The notes below the pieces were generated by a model that was not told where the DNA came from, made no database searches, and worked only from the letters and a program-made list of their open reading frames with translations. From Paroceanicella profunda (GTDB taxonomy: Bacteria > Pseudomonadota > Alphaproteobacteria > Rhodobacterales > Rhodobacteraceae), in NCBI RefSeq assembly GCF_005887635.2, contig NZ_CP040818.1, forward strand, positions 2,510,501 through 2,574,500: a stretch of DNA of 64,000 bases. Reading direction: 5' to 3'. A program made the position numbers and the translations under genes. Positions 17,129 to 23,440 of the stretch are shown here, piece by piece; the first letter of the stretch is position 1, and each line of letters starts with the position of its first letter.

Positions 17129-18712
17129 ATGAAAACCTTCCGTCTCGGCGTCGTGGCCTTCGCCACCACGCTCATGGCCGGCAGCCCGCTGCTGGCGGAG
17201 GATCTCGCCCTGGTGATCGGCAATTCCGATTATGCCAACGGGGCCAAGCTTCCCGACAGCGCCAACGAGGCCGCCGACCGCATCGCCGCGGTGCTGGACG
17301 CCGCCGGCTACGAGGTGCTGGAGGGCAAGGACCTCACCTCCCAGGACATGTTCGACATCCTGAGCGAATTCAATGACCGGCTGCCCGACGCGGACCGGAT
17401 CGTGATCTACTATTCCGGCAACCCGGTGACGGCGGTGCGCTCCACCTGGCTCACGCCGGTGGACATGCAGGCGCTCTCGCCCGTGCTGGCCGATTTCACC
17501 GGCCCCTCGCTGGACCTGCTGCTGGGCATGGCCACGAAGAGCCGCGGCAGCTCCGTGGTGATGATCGCCGCCGGAGAGGACGGGTTCGAAAGCCCCGGCT
17601 TCGGCCTGAAGAACGGGATGGGCCCGCCCGCGGTGCCCAAGGGCGTGCTCTATCTGCAGGGCAAGGCGGGGGATTTCGGCACCGTGATGGCCGAGACCGT
17701 GCTGAAGCCCGCGATGTCCGCCTCCGAGGCGGTGAAGCGGCTGGAGGGCCGGGTGGAGATCGGCGGTGACGCGCCGGACCTGGTGTTCGGCCCGAAGAAC
17801 CAGGCCGAGCTCGACGCCGCGCTGAAGGCCGCGGCGGATGCGGCCGCGGCGCCGCAGGCCGGGGACCAGTCCTCCGCCGAGCCGCAGCTCACGGGGCGCG
17901 AGAAGGCCGATGCGGAGGCCGAGGATGCGCTGAACTTCAGCCGCGCCGAGCGCCTGCGCATCCAGGAAGCGCTTACGGTGCTGGACTACGAGCCCAAGGG
18001 CATCGACGGCGTGTTCGGCCCCAACACCCGCACCGCGATCTCGCGCTATCAGGATGCTGAGGGCATGCCGGCCACCGGATACTTGCGCGACGGCCAGACG
18101 GACCGGCTGTTCAACCTCGCCGAAAAACGCTCACGCGAGCTGGACGCGGAAGCGCGCAAGGCCGAGGCGGCGGCGCGCAAGGCCGAAATCGCCTTCTGGA
18201 AGGAGCGCGCCGCGGGGGGTGACGAGCAGGGCCTGCGCGCCTACCTCCGCCGCTACCCCGACGGCGTGCACGCGGATGACGCCACGCGCCTGCTCGACCG
18301 GATCGACGACGGACGGCTGGGCGCGGCCTCCGCGCAGGAGCGGCAGGCCTGGCAGGCGGCGCGCAGCTCCGACACGCCGGCGGCCTATCGCAGCTACCTG
18401 CAGTCCTGGCCGAACGGGCAGTTCGCCAATGCCGCCCGCACCCGCATGGAGACCCTCCAGGGCGGCGGCGACGTCTCGGACCAGCGCGACCAGCTCGCCG
18501 CGCGCGAGGAGGCGCTTCGCCTGAGCCACGACAGCCTGCTCTCCGTCGAGCAGCGGCTGGAGGCCCAGGGCTTCCCGCCGGGCCGCGTGGACGGCAGGAT
18601 CGACGGCGAGACCCGCATCGCCCTGCGCCGCTTCCAGCGCTCGCGCGGGCTGGAGGTGACCGGCTATCTCGACGACCGGACCCTGCGCCAGCTCGTGGCC
18701 GCCAGCGGCTGA
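17129..18712 (+). CDS. Secreted caspase-like protein lacking the catalytic dyad, with two peptidoglycan-binding domains
   Basis: The 527-aa protein has a signal peptide (cleavage near residue 23, SPLLAED), a caspase/peptidase C14-like domain (LALVIGNSDYANGAKLPDSANEA; IVIYYSGN), a peptidoglycan_binding_1 domain (about 275-335, RLRIQEALTVLDYEPKGIDG), a charged helical region (about 340-365), two WxxA/YLxxxP-type repeats, and a second peptidoglycan-binding domain at the C-terminus. In active family members YYSGH supplies the catalytic His; here it is YYSGN (about N98). The Cys of the DACR-type motif is also absent (VMIAAGED). It is therefore probably a non-catalytic periplasmic wall-binding protein. 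The ATG at 17129 follows GAAAGGGGACAGCG. Confidence 0.85.
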   Translation: MKTFRLGVVAFATTLMAGSPLLAEDLALVIGNSDYANGAKLPDSANEAADRIAAVLDAAGYEVLEGKDLTSQDMFDILSEFNDRLPDADRIVIYYSGNPVTAVRSTWLTPVDMQALSPVLADFTGPSLDLLLGMATKSRGSSVVMIAAGEDGFESPGFGLKNGMGPPAVPKGVLYLQGKAGDFGTVMAETVLKPAMSASEAVKRLEGRVEIGGDAPDLVFGPKNQAELDAALKAAADAAAAPQAGDQSSAEPQLTGREKADAEAEDALNFSRAERLRIQEALTVLDYEPKGIDGVFGPNTRTAISRYQDAEGMPATGYLRDGQTDRLFNLAEKRSRELDAEARKAEAAARKAEIAFWKERAAGGDEQGLRAYLRRYPDGVHADDATRLLDRIDDGRLGAASAQERQAWQAARSSDTPAAYRSYLQSWPNGQFANAARTRMETLQGGGDVSDQRDQLAAREEALRLSHDSLLSVEQRLEAQGFPPGRVDGRIDGETRIALRRFQRSRGLEVTGYLDDRTLRQLVAASG

Positions 18713-18721
18713 CCCGCGAAG

Positions 18722-18748
18722 GGCAGGGGGCCCGGCGCGCCCCCTGCC
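18722..18748 (+). terminator. Hairpin after the caspase-like gene
   Basis: A perfect 10-bp GC stem (GGCAGGGGGC / GCCCCCTGCC) with a 7-nt loop starts 10 nt after the stop codon. There is no T-run, so it may be a factor-dependent terminator or a 3'-end protecting hairpin. Confidence 0.55.
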
Positions 18749-18865
18749 TGCGCGCCTCCCCTGCGCTGCGCGCCTGTTCCCACACGGTCCTTCCCCCGGC
18801 ATCGGGCCCCCCGTGCCAGCCGCGCGGAGTCGCCGGCCGCTCCCGAAACCCTCGTTCTCGTCTGA

Positions 18866-19201
18866 ATGAAATGCGCAGCCATGCAGGATCACGTGCAGGG
18901 AGCGCCCATGCAGCTTGGCAGGGACATGCCGGGTGTGGTGGGCCCATGTGTCCGCAGGGCGGATCAGGTTATCCCGGTCGTCGAGGAGTGCAGTCATGAC
19001 CGCTTTGCCCTGAACCCGGGGCACGAGATGCGGATCAACCACGCTCCGCCGGGCAGGGGCCATGCGAACACACTCCTCTTCCACGATGATGAGGAGGAAC
19101 CGTTCATCCGGCACCGGACCGCCACGGTCAACGGCGTGCACGTCCGCCCCTGCGAGCAATGGGCCCCGGGAGACGAGGGCTACCCCGGCCTGCCGTACTG
19201 A
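18866..19201 (+). CDS. Small hypothetical protein
   Basis: An open frame of 111 codons has coding-like base use in its second half, with C- and G-ending codons and charged clusters (FHDDEEEPFIRHRTATVNG). No family is recognised. A second ATG at 18908, preceded by AGGGAG, would give 97 residues and is the better supported start. A bidirectional terminator lies 15 bp after the stop. It could be an orphan gene or chance. Confidence 0.45.
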   Translation: MKCAAMQDHVQGAPMQLGRDMPGVVGPCVRRADQVIPVVEECSHDRFALNPGHEMRINHAPPGRGHANTLLFHDDEEEPFIRHRTATVNGVHVRPCEQWAPGDEGYPGLPY

Positions 19202-19215
19202 CCGGCGCGCAAACG

Positions 19216-19247
19216 AAAAAGGCCGCATCCGGAGATGCGGCCTTTTT
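19216..19247. terminator. Bidirectional intrinsic terminator
   Basis: The stem AAAAAGGCCGCAT / ATGCGGCCTTTTT with a 6-nt loop has an A-run on one side and a T-run on the other. It can end transcription of rpmJ (minus strand) and of the small ORF on the plus strand. Confidence 0.9.
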
Positions 19248-19283
19248 CCTGAAACCGTTCGCGGGGCTGGCCCGCGCGCCGGA

Positions 19284-19409
19284 TCAGCCCTGACGGGCCT
19301 TGAAACGACGCTGGGTCTTGTTGATCACGTAGACCCGGCCCTTACGGCGCACGACGCGGCAATCGCGGTGGCGCGCTTTCAGGGAGCGAAGCGAGTTTTT
19401 GACCTTCAT
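19284..19409 (-). CDS. rpmJ: 50S ribosomal protein L36
   Basis: This 41-aa very basic protein ([18 protein letters not shown], then [20 protein letters not shown]) is the longer L36 form that lacks the complete zinc-binding set of Cys/His residues; only one Cys is present. It binds 23S rRNA in the large subunit. A GGAGATAG site precedes the ATG. tRNA-Val lies upstream on the same strand and an intrinsic terminator follows, so the two may be read from one promoter at about 19.65 kb. Confidence 0.95.
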   Translation of the reverse strand: MKVKNSLRSLKARHRDCRVVRRKGRVYVINKTQRRFKARQG

Positions 19410-19503
19410 GGCCTATCTCCTATCTCTCCTCGGCGACCAGGCTTGCCTGCGCCTTCGGTGAATTTCCACACTTCCCCTTGCGGGGTTCCCCTCGGGTGGG
19501 GAA

Positions 19504-19578
19504 TGGTGGGCGTAGCTGGGATTGAACCAGCGACCCCTACGATGTCAACGTAGTGCTCTCCCGCTGAGCTATACGCCC
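19504..19578 (-). tRNA. tRNA-Val (anticodon GAC)
   Basis: The minus strand folds into a full cloverleaf: acceptor GGGCGTA / TACGCCC, D-arm with AGCTCAGCGGGAGAGC, anticodon stem CTACG / CGTAG with loop TTGACAT (anticodon GAC), and a T-arm with GGTTCAATCC. The discriminator is A and the CCA end is encoded (19504-19506). Confidence 0.96.
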
Positions 19579-19632
19579 GAAAGTTCGGGCGGCGCTGGGT
19601 TCTCAGAACCGTCCCGCCGCCCGGTGACGCGG

Positions 19633-19661
19633 TGTATAAAAGGAGTCGGCGGGGCGTTCAA
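19633..19661 (-). promoter_or_regulatory. Promoter of tRNA-Val/rpmJ
   Basis: On the minus strand TTGAAC (-35, 19656-19661) and TATACA (-10, 19633-19638) are separated by 17 bp, close to the sigma-70 consensus. Transcription would start about 45-50 bp before the mature tRNA. Confidence 0.7.
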
Positions 19662-19731
19662 GGGCTTTTGCAATACTGTCGCAATATGGCATATTCGGCC
19701 TTCGACGCGCAGGAGGAGGTAGGTTCGGTCA

Positions 19732-20592
19732 ATGCGGCAAGACGCCTTCATCCTGCGCGAACCCGACAGGCTCCGGTCCTGCGCCGTGTTTTCCTCACCG
19801 CACAGCGGACGGCACTACCCCGAAAGCTTCACCGCACGCTCACGCCTCTCGCCGCTGCAACTGCGCCTGTCCGAGGACGCCTACGTGGACCGGCTCTATG
19901 CCACCGCGCCGGAGCTGGGGGCGCCGCTGCTTGCCGCGGTGATGCCCCGGGCCTGGCTGGACCTGAACCGGGGCCCCACGGAGATGGACCCCGCCCTCGT
20001 GCAGGGCGTGCGCAGCGCGGGGCTGAACCCGCGGGTGGCCGCCGGCCTCGGCGTGGTGCCGCGCGTGGTGGCCGAGGGCATGCCGATCTATTCCGGCAAG
20101 ATCACTGCGGCGGACGCGCAGGCCCGCGTGAGCGGGTTCCACACCCCCTATCACGACACTCTCGCCGGCCTTGCGGAGGCCGCGCGGCGGCGTTTCGGCA
20201 TTGCGGTGCTGTTCGACTGCCATTCCATGCCCTCGGACGCGCTGCGCAGCTTCGCCGGCGTGCGCTCGCGCCGCCCGGAGATCGTGCTGGGAGACCGCTA
20301 CGGCGCCTCCGCCGCGCCCTGGGTGGCCGACGCGACGCAGGAAGCCTTCGAGGCCGCCGGCTTCCAGGTGGCGCGCAACACGCCCTTCGCCGGCGGCTAC
20401 ATCACCCAGCGCCACGGCAGGCCGCAGCGCGGGGTCCACGCGATCCAGATCGAGATCGACCGCGGGCTGTACCTGGACGAACTGGCCATCGCGCCGGGAG
20501 AGGGCTTTCCCGACATGCTCATGCGCATGCAGGGCGTGGTGGCGGCGCTGGCGCGCATCGGCCAGGCCGAAGCCCGGGTGGCAGCGGAATAG
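19732..20592 (+). CDS. N-formylglutamate amidohydrolase family protein
   Basis: This 286-aa protein has the family motifs SSPHSGRHYP near the N-terminus, DLNRGPTEMD, IYSGKIT, and VLFDCHSMPS with the metal-binding His, followed by a C-terminal QIEIDRGLYLDE. HutG-type members hydrolyse N-formyl-L-glutamate to formate and glutamate, the last step of one histidine degradation route. No hut genes are nearby, so the true substrate is uncertain. A second, shorter member of the family lies at 53.2-54.0 kb. The ATG follows AGGAGGAGGTAGG at some distance. Confidence 0.88.
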   Translation: MRQDAFILREPDRLRSCAVFSSPHSGRHYPESFTARSRLSPLQLRLSEDAYVDRLYATAPELGAPLLAAVMPRAWLDLNRGPTEMDPALVQGVRSAGLNPRVAAGLGVVPRVVAEGMPIYSGKITAADAQARVSGFHTPYHDTLAGLAEAARRRFGIAVLFDCHSMPSDALRSFAGVRSRRPEIVLGDRYGASAAPWVADATQEAFEAAGFQVARNTPFAGGYITQRHGRPQRGVHAIQIEIDRGLYLDELAIAPGEGFPDMLMRMQGVVAALARIGQAEARVAAE

Positions 20593-20601
20593 GGCGCTCG
20601 C

Positions 20602-20645
20602 TTGAATTTCTCCGAAAGAGGAGTATATTCACTCCAGAAATGGAG
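20602..20645 (+). promoter_or_regulatory. Promoter and operator-like repeats of the toxin-antitoxin operon
   Basis: TTGAAT (20602-20607) and TATATT (20624-20629) with 16-bp spacing form a sigma-70 promoter. Alternating CTCC and GGAG half-sites at 20610, 20620, 20632 and 20642 make overlapping inverted repeats, one of which (GGAGT-N6-ACTCC, 20620-20635) spans the -10 element. The layout suits autorepression by the antitoxin. Confidence 0.6.
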
Positions 20646-20653
20646 GAACTGCG

Positions 20654-21091
20654 ATGGCCCTTCCCTTCGTCCACCCGGCAACGAACCATGACCCCGTACC
20701 CCTTGTCGACCTCGGCGCCGCCGCGGAACGCGCGCGGCTGAGCGACGGGGCGGTGCGCGCCTTCCTCAACATCATGGAGCGCTGGGGCGTGCGGGACGAG
20801 GACGCCCGCCGCCTGCTGGGCGGGCTGTCGAACGGTGCCTTCTACACCCTCAAGAAGGGCGGCGGCCGGGCGCTGGACGAGGACCGGCTGCGCCGCATCT
20901 CCTATCTGGTGGGCATCTTCAAGGCGCTCAACATCCTGCATGGCGAGGCCCTGGCCGACCGCTGGATGACCCTGCCGAACCGCAACCGCATCTTCGCCGG
21001 GGCCACGCCGCTGGACTACCTGCTGCGCGGCGGCCTGCCGGCCTTTGCCACCCTGCGCCGGCTGCTGGACGCCCGGCGGGGCGGGGCGTGA
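20654..21091 (+). CDS. Antitoxin, ParS/MbcA/Xre family (DUF2384)
   Basis: This 145-aa protein has an N-terminal helical region with a degenerate Xre-like helix-turn-helix (VRDEDARRLLGGLSNGAFYTL) and the C-terminal DUF2384 module (LADRWMTLPNRNRIFAGATPLDYLLRGG), which blocks the toxin active site in known Xre-RES pairs. It overlaps the RES gene by four bases (GTGA), as expected for a type II module with antitoxin first. The promoter region carries operator-like half-sites. Confidence 0.88.
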   Translation: MALPFVHPATNHDPVPLVDLGAAAERARLSDGAVRAFLNIMERWGVRDEDARRLLGGLSNGAFYTLKKGGGRALDEDRLRRISYLVGIFKALNILHGEALADRWMTLPNRNRIFAGATPLDYLLRGGLPAFATLRRLLDARRGGA

Positions 21092-21777
21092 GCCTGCCGC
21101 CGGTCACGGCCCTGCGCCAGCTGGACACCTGCCGGCTGATCCCCTCCAGATACAGCGACGGCGGCGACAGCGTGCTGACCCGCATCGCCGATGACGACGC
21201 GCATCTGCAGGACATCTTCGCCCTGGACGGCGCCACGAACGACCGGCTGGAGGCGGAGGCCAACCTGCTGCCCGGCATCGGCATCGGCGAGCTGATCTTC
21301 GGCGTGCCGCATTACCGCATCGTGAACGCTGCCTTCTGCCATGCGAGCCCGCTGGGCAGCCGGTTCAACGGGCCGGAACGCGGCGCCTGGTATGCGGGGT
21401 TCGAGGTGGAGACCTCGCTGGCCGAGATCATCTGGCACCGCACGGTGGCGCTGGCGGAGATCGACCATTTCGAGGACGAGGTGACCTATGACGGCTACCT
21501 CGCCGATTTCGGCGCCGCCTTCCACGACCTGCGCGGGGCGGAGGCGTTTCGCGCCTGCCTGGACCCGCAGAGCTACCGCGCCGCGCAAGCCCTGGCCTCC
21601 GAATTGCTGGAGGCGGGGGCGGCCGGCATCGTCTATCCCAGCGTGCGGGCGCCGGGCGGCACCTGCCTCGCCTGCTTCCGCCCGGCCCTGGTGGGACACG
21701 TGCGCAAGGCCGCGCGCTATCGCATTGCCTGGAGCGGATCGCCGGATCCTGACGTCAGCCTGCAAGAAACCTGTTGA
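21088..21777 (+). CDS. RES-domain toxin (NAD+-degrading)
   Basis: This 229-aa protein carries the RES domain. An Arg-containing motif (GSRFNGPERGAWYAG), a Glu in the ETSLAEIIWH helix and the C-terminal Ser (IVYPSVRAPGGTCLA) match the Arg-Glu-Ser set for which the family is named. Characterised members degrade NAD+ and stop growth until neutralised by the Xre/DUF2384 antitoxin encoded just upstream. The start is GTG at 21088, inside the antitoxin stop. All three residues appear intact, so the toxin is probably active. Confidence 0.88.
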   Translation: MSLPPVTALRQLDTCRLIPSRYSDGGDSVLTRIADDDAHLQDIFALDGATNDRLEAEANLLPGIGIGELIFGVPHYRIVNAAFCHASPLGSRFNGPERGAWYAGFEVETSLAEIIWHRTVALAEIDHFEDEVTYDGYLADFGAAFHDLRGAEAFRACLDPQSYRAAQALASELLEAGAAGIVYPSVRAPGGTCLACFRPALVGHVRKAARYRIAWSGSPDPDVSLQETC

Positions 21778-21817
21778 TCGGCGCGCCGCTTCCCGGCATT
21801 TTCCCTGTCCCCGGACT

Positions 21818-21894
21818 AAAAAAAAGGCCGCGCAGAGCGCGGCCCAAGTCTAGGGAGGAAACGCCCACGAAGGGCGGCGGTGCGAACACCGCTG
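21818..21894 (-). ncRNA. Candidate small RNA with anti-Shine-Dalgarno segment
   Basis: On the minus strand a transcript of about 77 nt would contain hairpin 1 (GCGGUG-UUCG-CACCGC, 21877-21892), hairpin 2 (CGCCC-UUCGU-GGGCG, 21862-21876), a single-stranded UUUCCUCCCUAGAC (21848-21861), and a terminator hairpin with an 8-bp stem and 3-nt loop (21826-21844) followed by eight U (21818-21825). A promoter lies just upstream. The pyrimidine-rich linker is complementary to Shine-Dalgarno sequences, as in the alphaproteobacterial CcsR and alpha-r14 RNAs, which it resembles in layout. There is no ORF. Family membership is inference. Confidence 0.72.
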
Positions 21895-21900
21895 AGACCC

Positions 21901-21928
21901 ACTCTATTTCGCGGCGCAGCATATGCAA
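21901..21928 (-). promoter_or_regulatory. Promoter of the small-RNA candidate
   Basis: On the minus strand TTGCAT (21923-21928) and TAGAGT (21901-21906) are spaced by 16 bp. The expected start falls at about 21894, directly before hairpin 1 of the RNA. Confidence 0.55.
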
Positions 21929-21954
21929 CAGGAATGTTGTCGTATCCTGCCATC

Positions 21955-21966
21955 GTATACGTATAC
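21955..21966. promoter_or_regulatory. 12-bp perfect palindrome GTATACGTATAC
   Basis: A perfect palindrome made of two GTATAC half-sites lies about 60-70 bp upstream of the small RNA's predicted start, in the only AT-rich stretch of the window (21900-22090). The ATCGTATACGTA core fits the ATnGTATACnAT type bound by several GntR-family regulators. The regulator cannot be identified here. Confidence 0.45.
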
Positions 21967-22130
21967 CATTTATTAATGTTTCGTTAATCCATTGAAAGCA
22001 TTTGAAAATTCCGATCCACTCGGGGCAATTGTTTTTTCAGCCCCCGAATAAATGACGCGTGATCCGTTCGTGAGCTGATGAAAAATCAGGCGAAGTGAGT
22101 TAGCGTCCGCGCAGGAAATCGGCAGTCCGG

Positions 22131-23381
22131 TCAGCGCAGGGCGCGGCCCTTGAGAATCACCCCGTCGCCGAATCGCGCGCGCAGGGCGTCGGCGGCGCGT
22201 TCCACGGCCGCGGCACGGGCCGAGTCCGGGCGCAGGAGGTCGTCCGAGCGGTCCGCATCGGCTCCGGCGACGAGGCCGGAGATGCCCACGCCGATCAGCC
22301 GGAAGGGCGCATTCTCCAACTCGCGGGCCAGAAGCGGGGCGGCGGCGGCGTAGATGCGCCCGGCGAGCTGGGTGGGGTCCTCCAGCGTCAGCCGCCGGGT
22401 GATGGTGCGGAAATCGGCGCGCTTGAGCTTCAGCGTAACGGTGCGGCCGCCGAGGTCCTTCGCCTTGGCGCGGTCGGAGGTTTTCTCCGCGAGGCGCCAG
22501 AGATGACCGTCCAGGATGTCCGCGTCGCGCTCGTCGCGCTCGAAGGTGGTCTCGGAGGAGATGCTCTTCACCGCCTCGTGCGGGGTCACGCGCCGGCGGT
22601 CCTCGCCATGGGCGAGCTGCCACAGCCGCTGGCCGGCCTGGCCGTGGCGGCGCAGCATCGTCTCGGCCCCCTGACGGCGTATGTCGGCCACGGTGCGGAT
22701 GCCCTCGCGCTCCAACGTGGCGGCGAAGGCCGGGCCCACGCCCAGGATGGCGCGCACCGGCAGCGGGGCGAGGCGGGCGAGGGTTTCGGCCCGGCCGACC
22801 ACGGAGAAGCCGCGCGGCTTGTCGAACTCGGAGGCGAGCTTGGCGAGGAACTTGTTGTGTGACAGGCCCACGGAGGCGGTGAGCCCCAGCTCGCGCTCGA
22901 TGCGGATGAGCAGGCGGGCCATCATCTCCGCCGGGCTGGCGCGGTGCAGCGCCTCGGTGCCGGAGAGGTCCAAGAAGGCCTCGTCCAGCGAAAGCGGCTG
23001 CACCAGCGGGGTGAGATCGTCCATCATCGCGCGGATCTGGCGCGAGATTTCCGCGTAGTAGGAGATGCGCGGCCTGATCACCACCGCGTCCGGGCAGAGG
23101 GCGAGCGCCTTGAACATCGGCATGGCCGAGCGCACGCCGCGGATGCGCGCCACGTAGCAGGCGGTGGAGACCACGCCGCGCTTGCCGCCGCCGATGATCA
23201 CCGGCTTGTCCGCCAGCTCCGGCGCGTCGCGCTTTTCCACCGAGGCGTAGAAGGCGTCGCAGTCCAGGTGGGCGATGGAGAGGGTGAACAGCTCGTCATG
23301 CGCGCTCAGCCGCGGGCTGCCGCAGGCGCGGCAGCGCGGGGGCGTCGTGCGGGAGCCGCAGTCGAGGCAGAGGGCGGGCAT
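22131..23381 (-). CDS. dinB: DNA polymerase IV (Y-family) with N-terminal zinc-ribbon-like motif
   Basis: This 416-aa translesion polymerase has the palm-domain metal ligands in HLDCDAFYASVEKR and SLDEAFLDLSG, the HhH region (ILGVGPAFAATLEREGI), and the little-finger domain (SISSETTFERDERDADIL). The N-terminus carries C-x2-C and C-x2-C pairs (CLDCG, CRACG), a zinc-ribbon-like addition absent from enterobacterial DinB but seen in related alphaproteobacteria. The ATG at 23381 is preceded by AAGGTGA; another in-frame ATG at 23414 has no such site. The C-terminus lacks an obvious beta-clamp pentapeptide at the very end. Confidence 0.92.
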   Translation of the reverse strand: MPALCLDCGSRTTPPRCRACGSPRLSAHDELFTLSIAHLDCDAFYASVEKRDAPELADKPVIIGGGKRGVVSTACYVARIRGVRSAMPMFKALALCPDAVVIRPRISYYAEISRQIRAMMDDLTPLVQPLSLDEAFLDLSGTEALHRASPAEMMARLLIRIERELGLTASVGLSHNKFLAKLASEFDKPRGFSVVGRAETLARLAPLPVRAILGVGPAFAATLEREGIRTVADIRRQGAETMLRRHGQAGQRLWQLAHGEDRRRVTPHEAVKSISSETTFERDERDADILDGHLWRLAEKTSDRAKAKDLGGRTVTLKLKRADFRTITRRLTLEDPTQLAGRIYAAAAPLLARELENAPFRLIGVGISGLVAGADADRSDDLLRPDSARAAAVERAADALRARFGDGVILKGRALR

Positions 23382-23440
23382 GTCCGGGTCACCTTGGGGC
23401 AGGGGGAGGATCATACCGCCCCGCCCGGGGCGCGGAAAGC

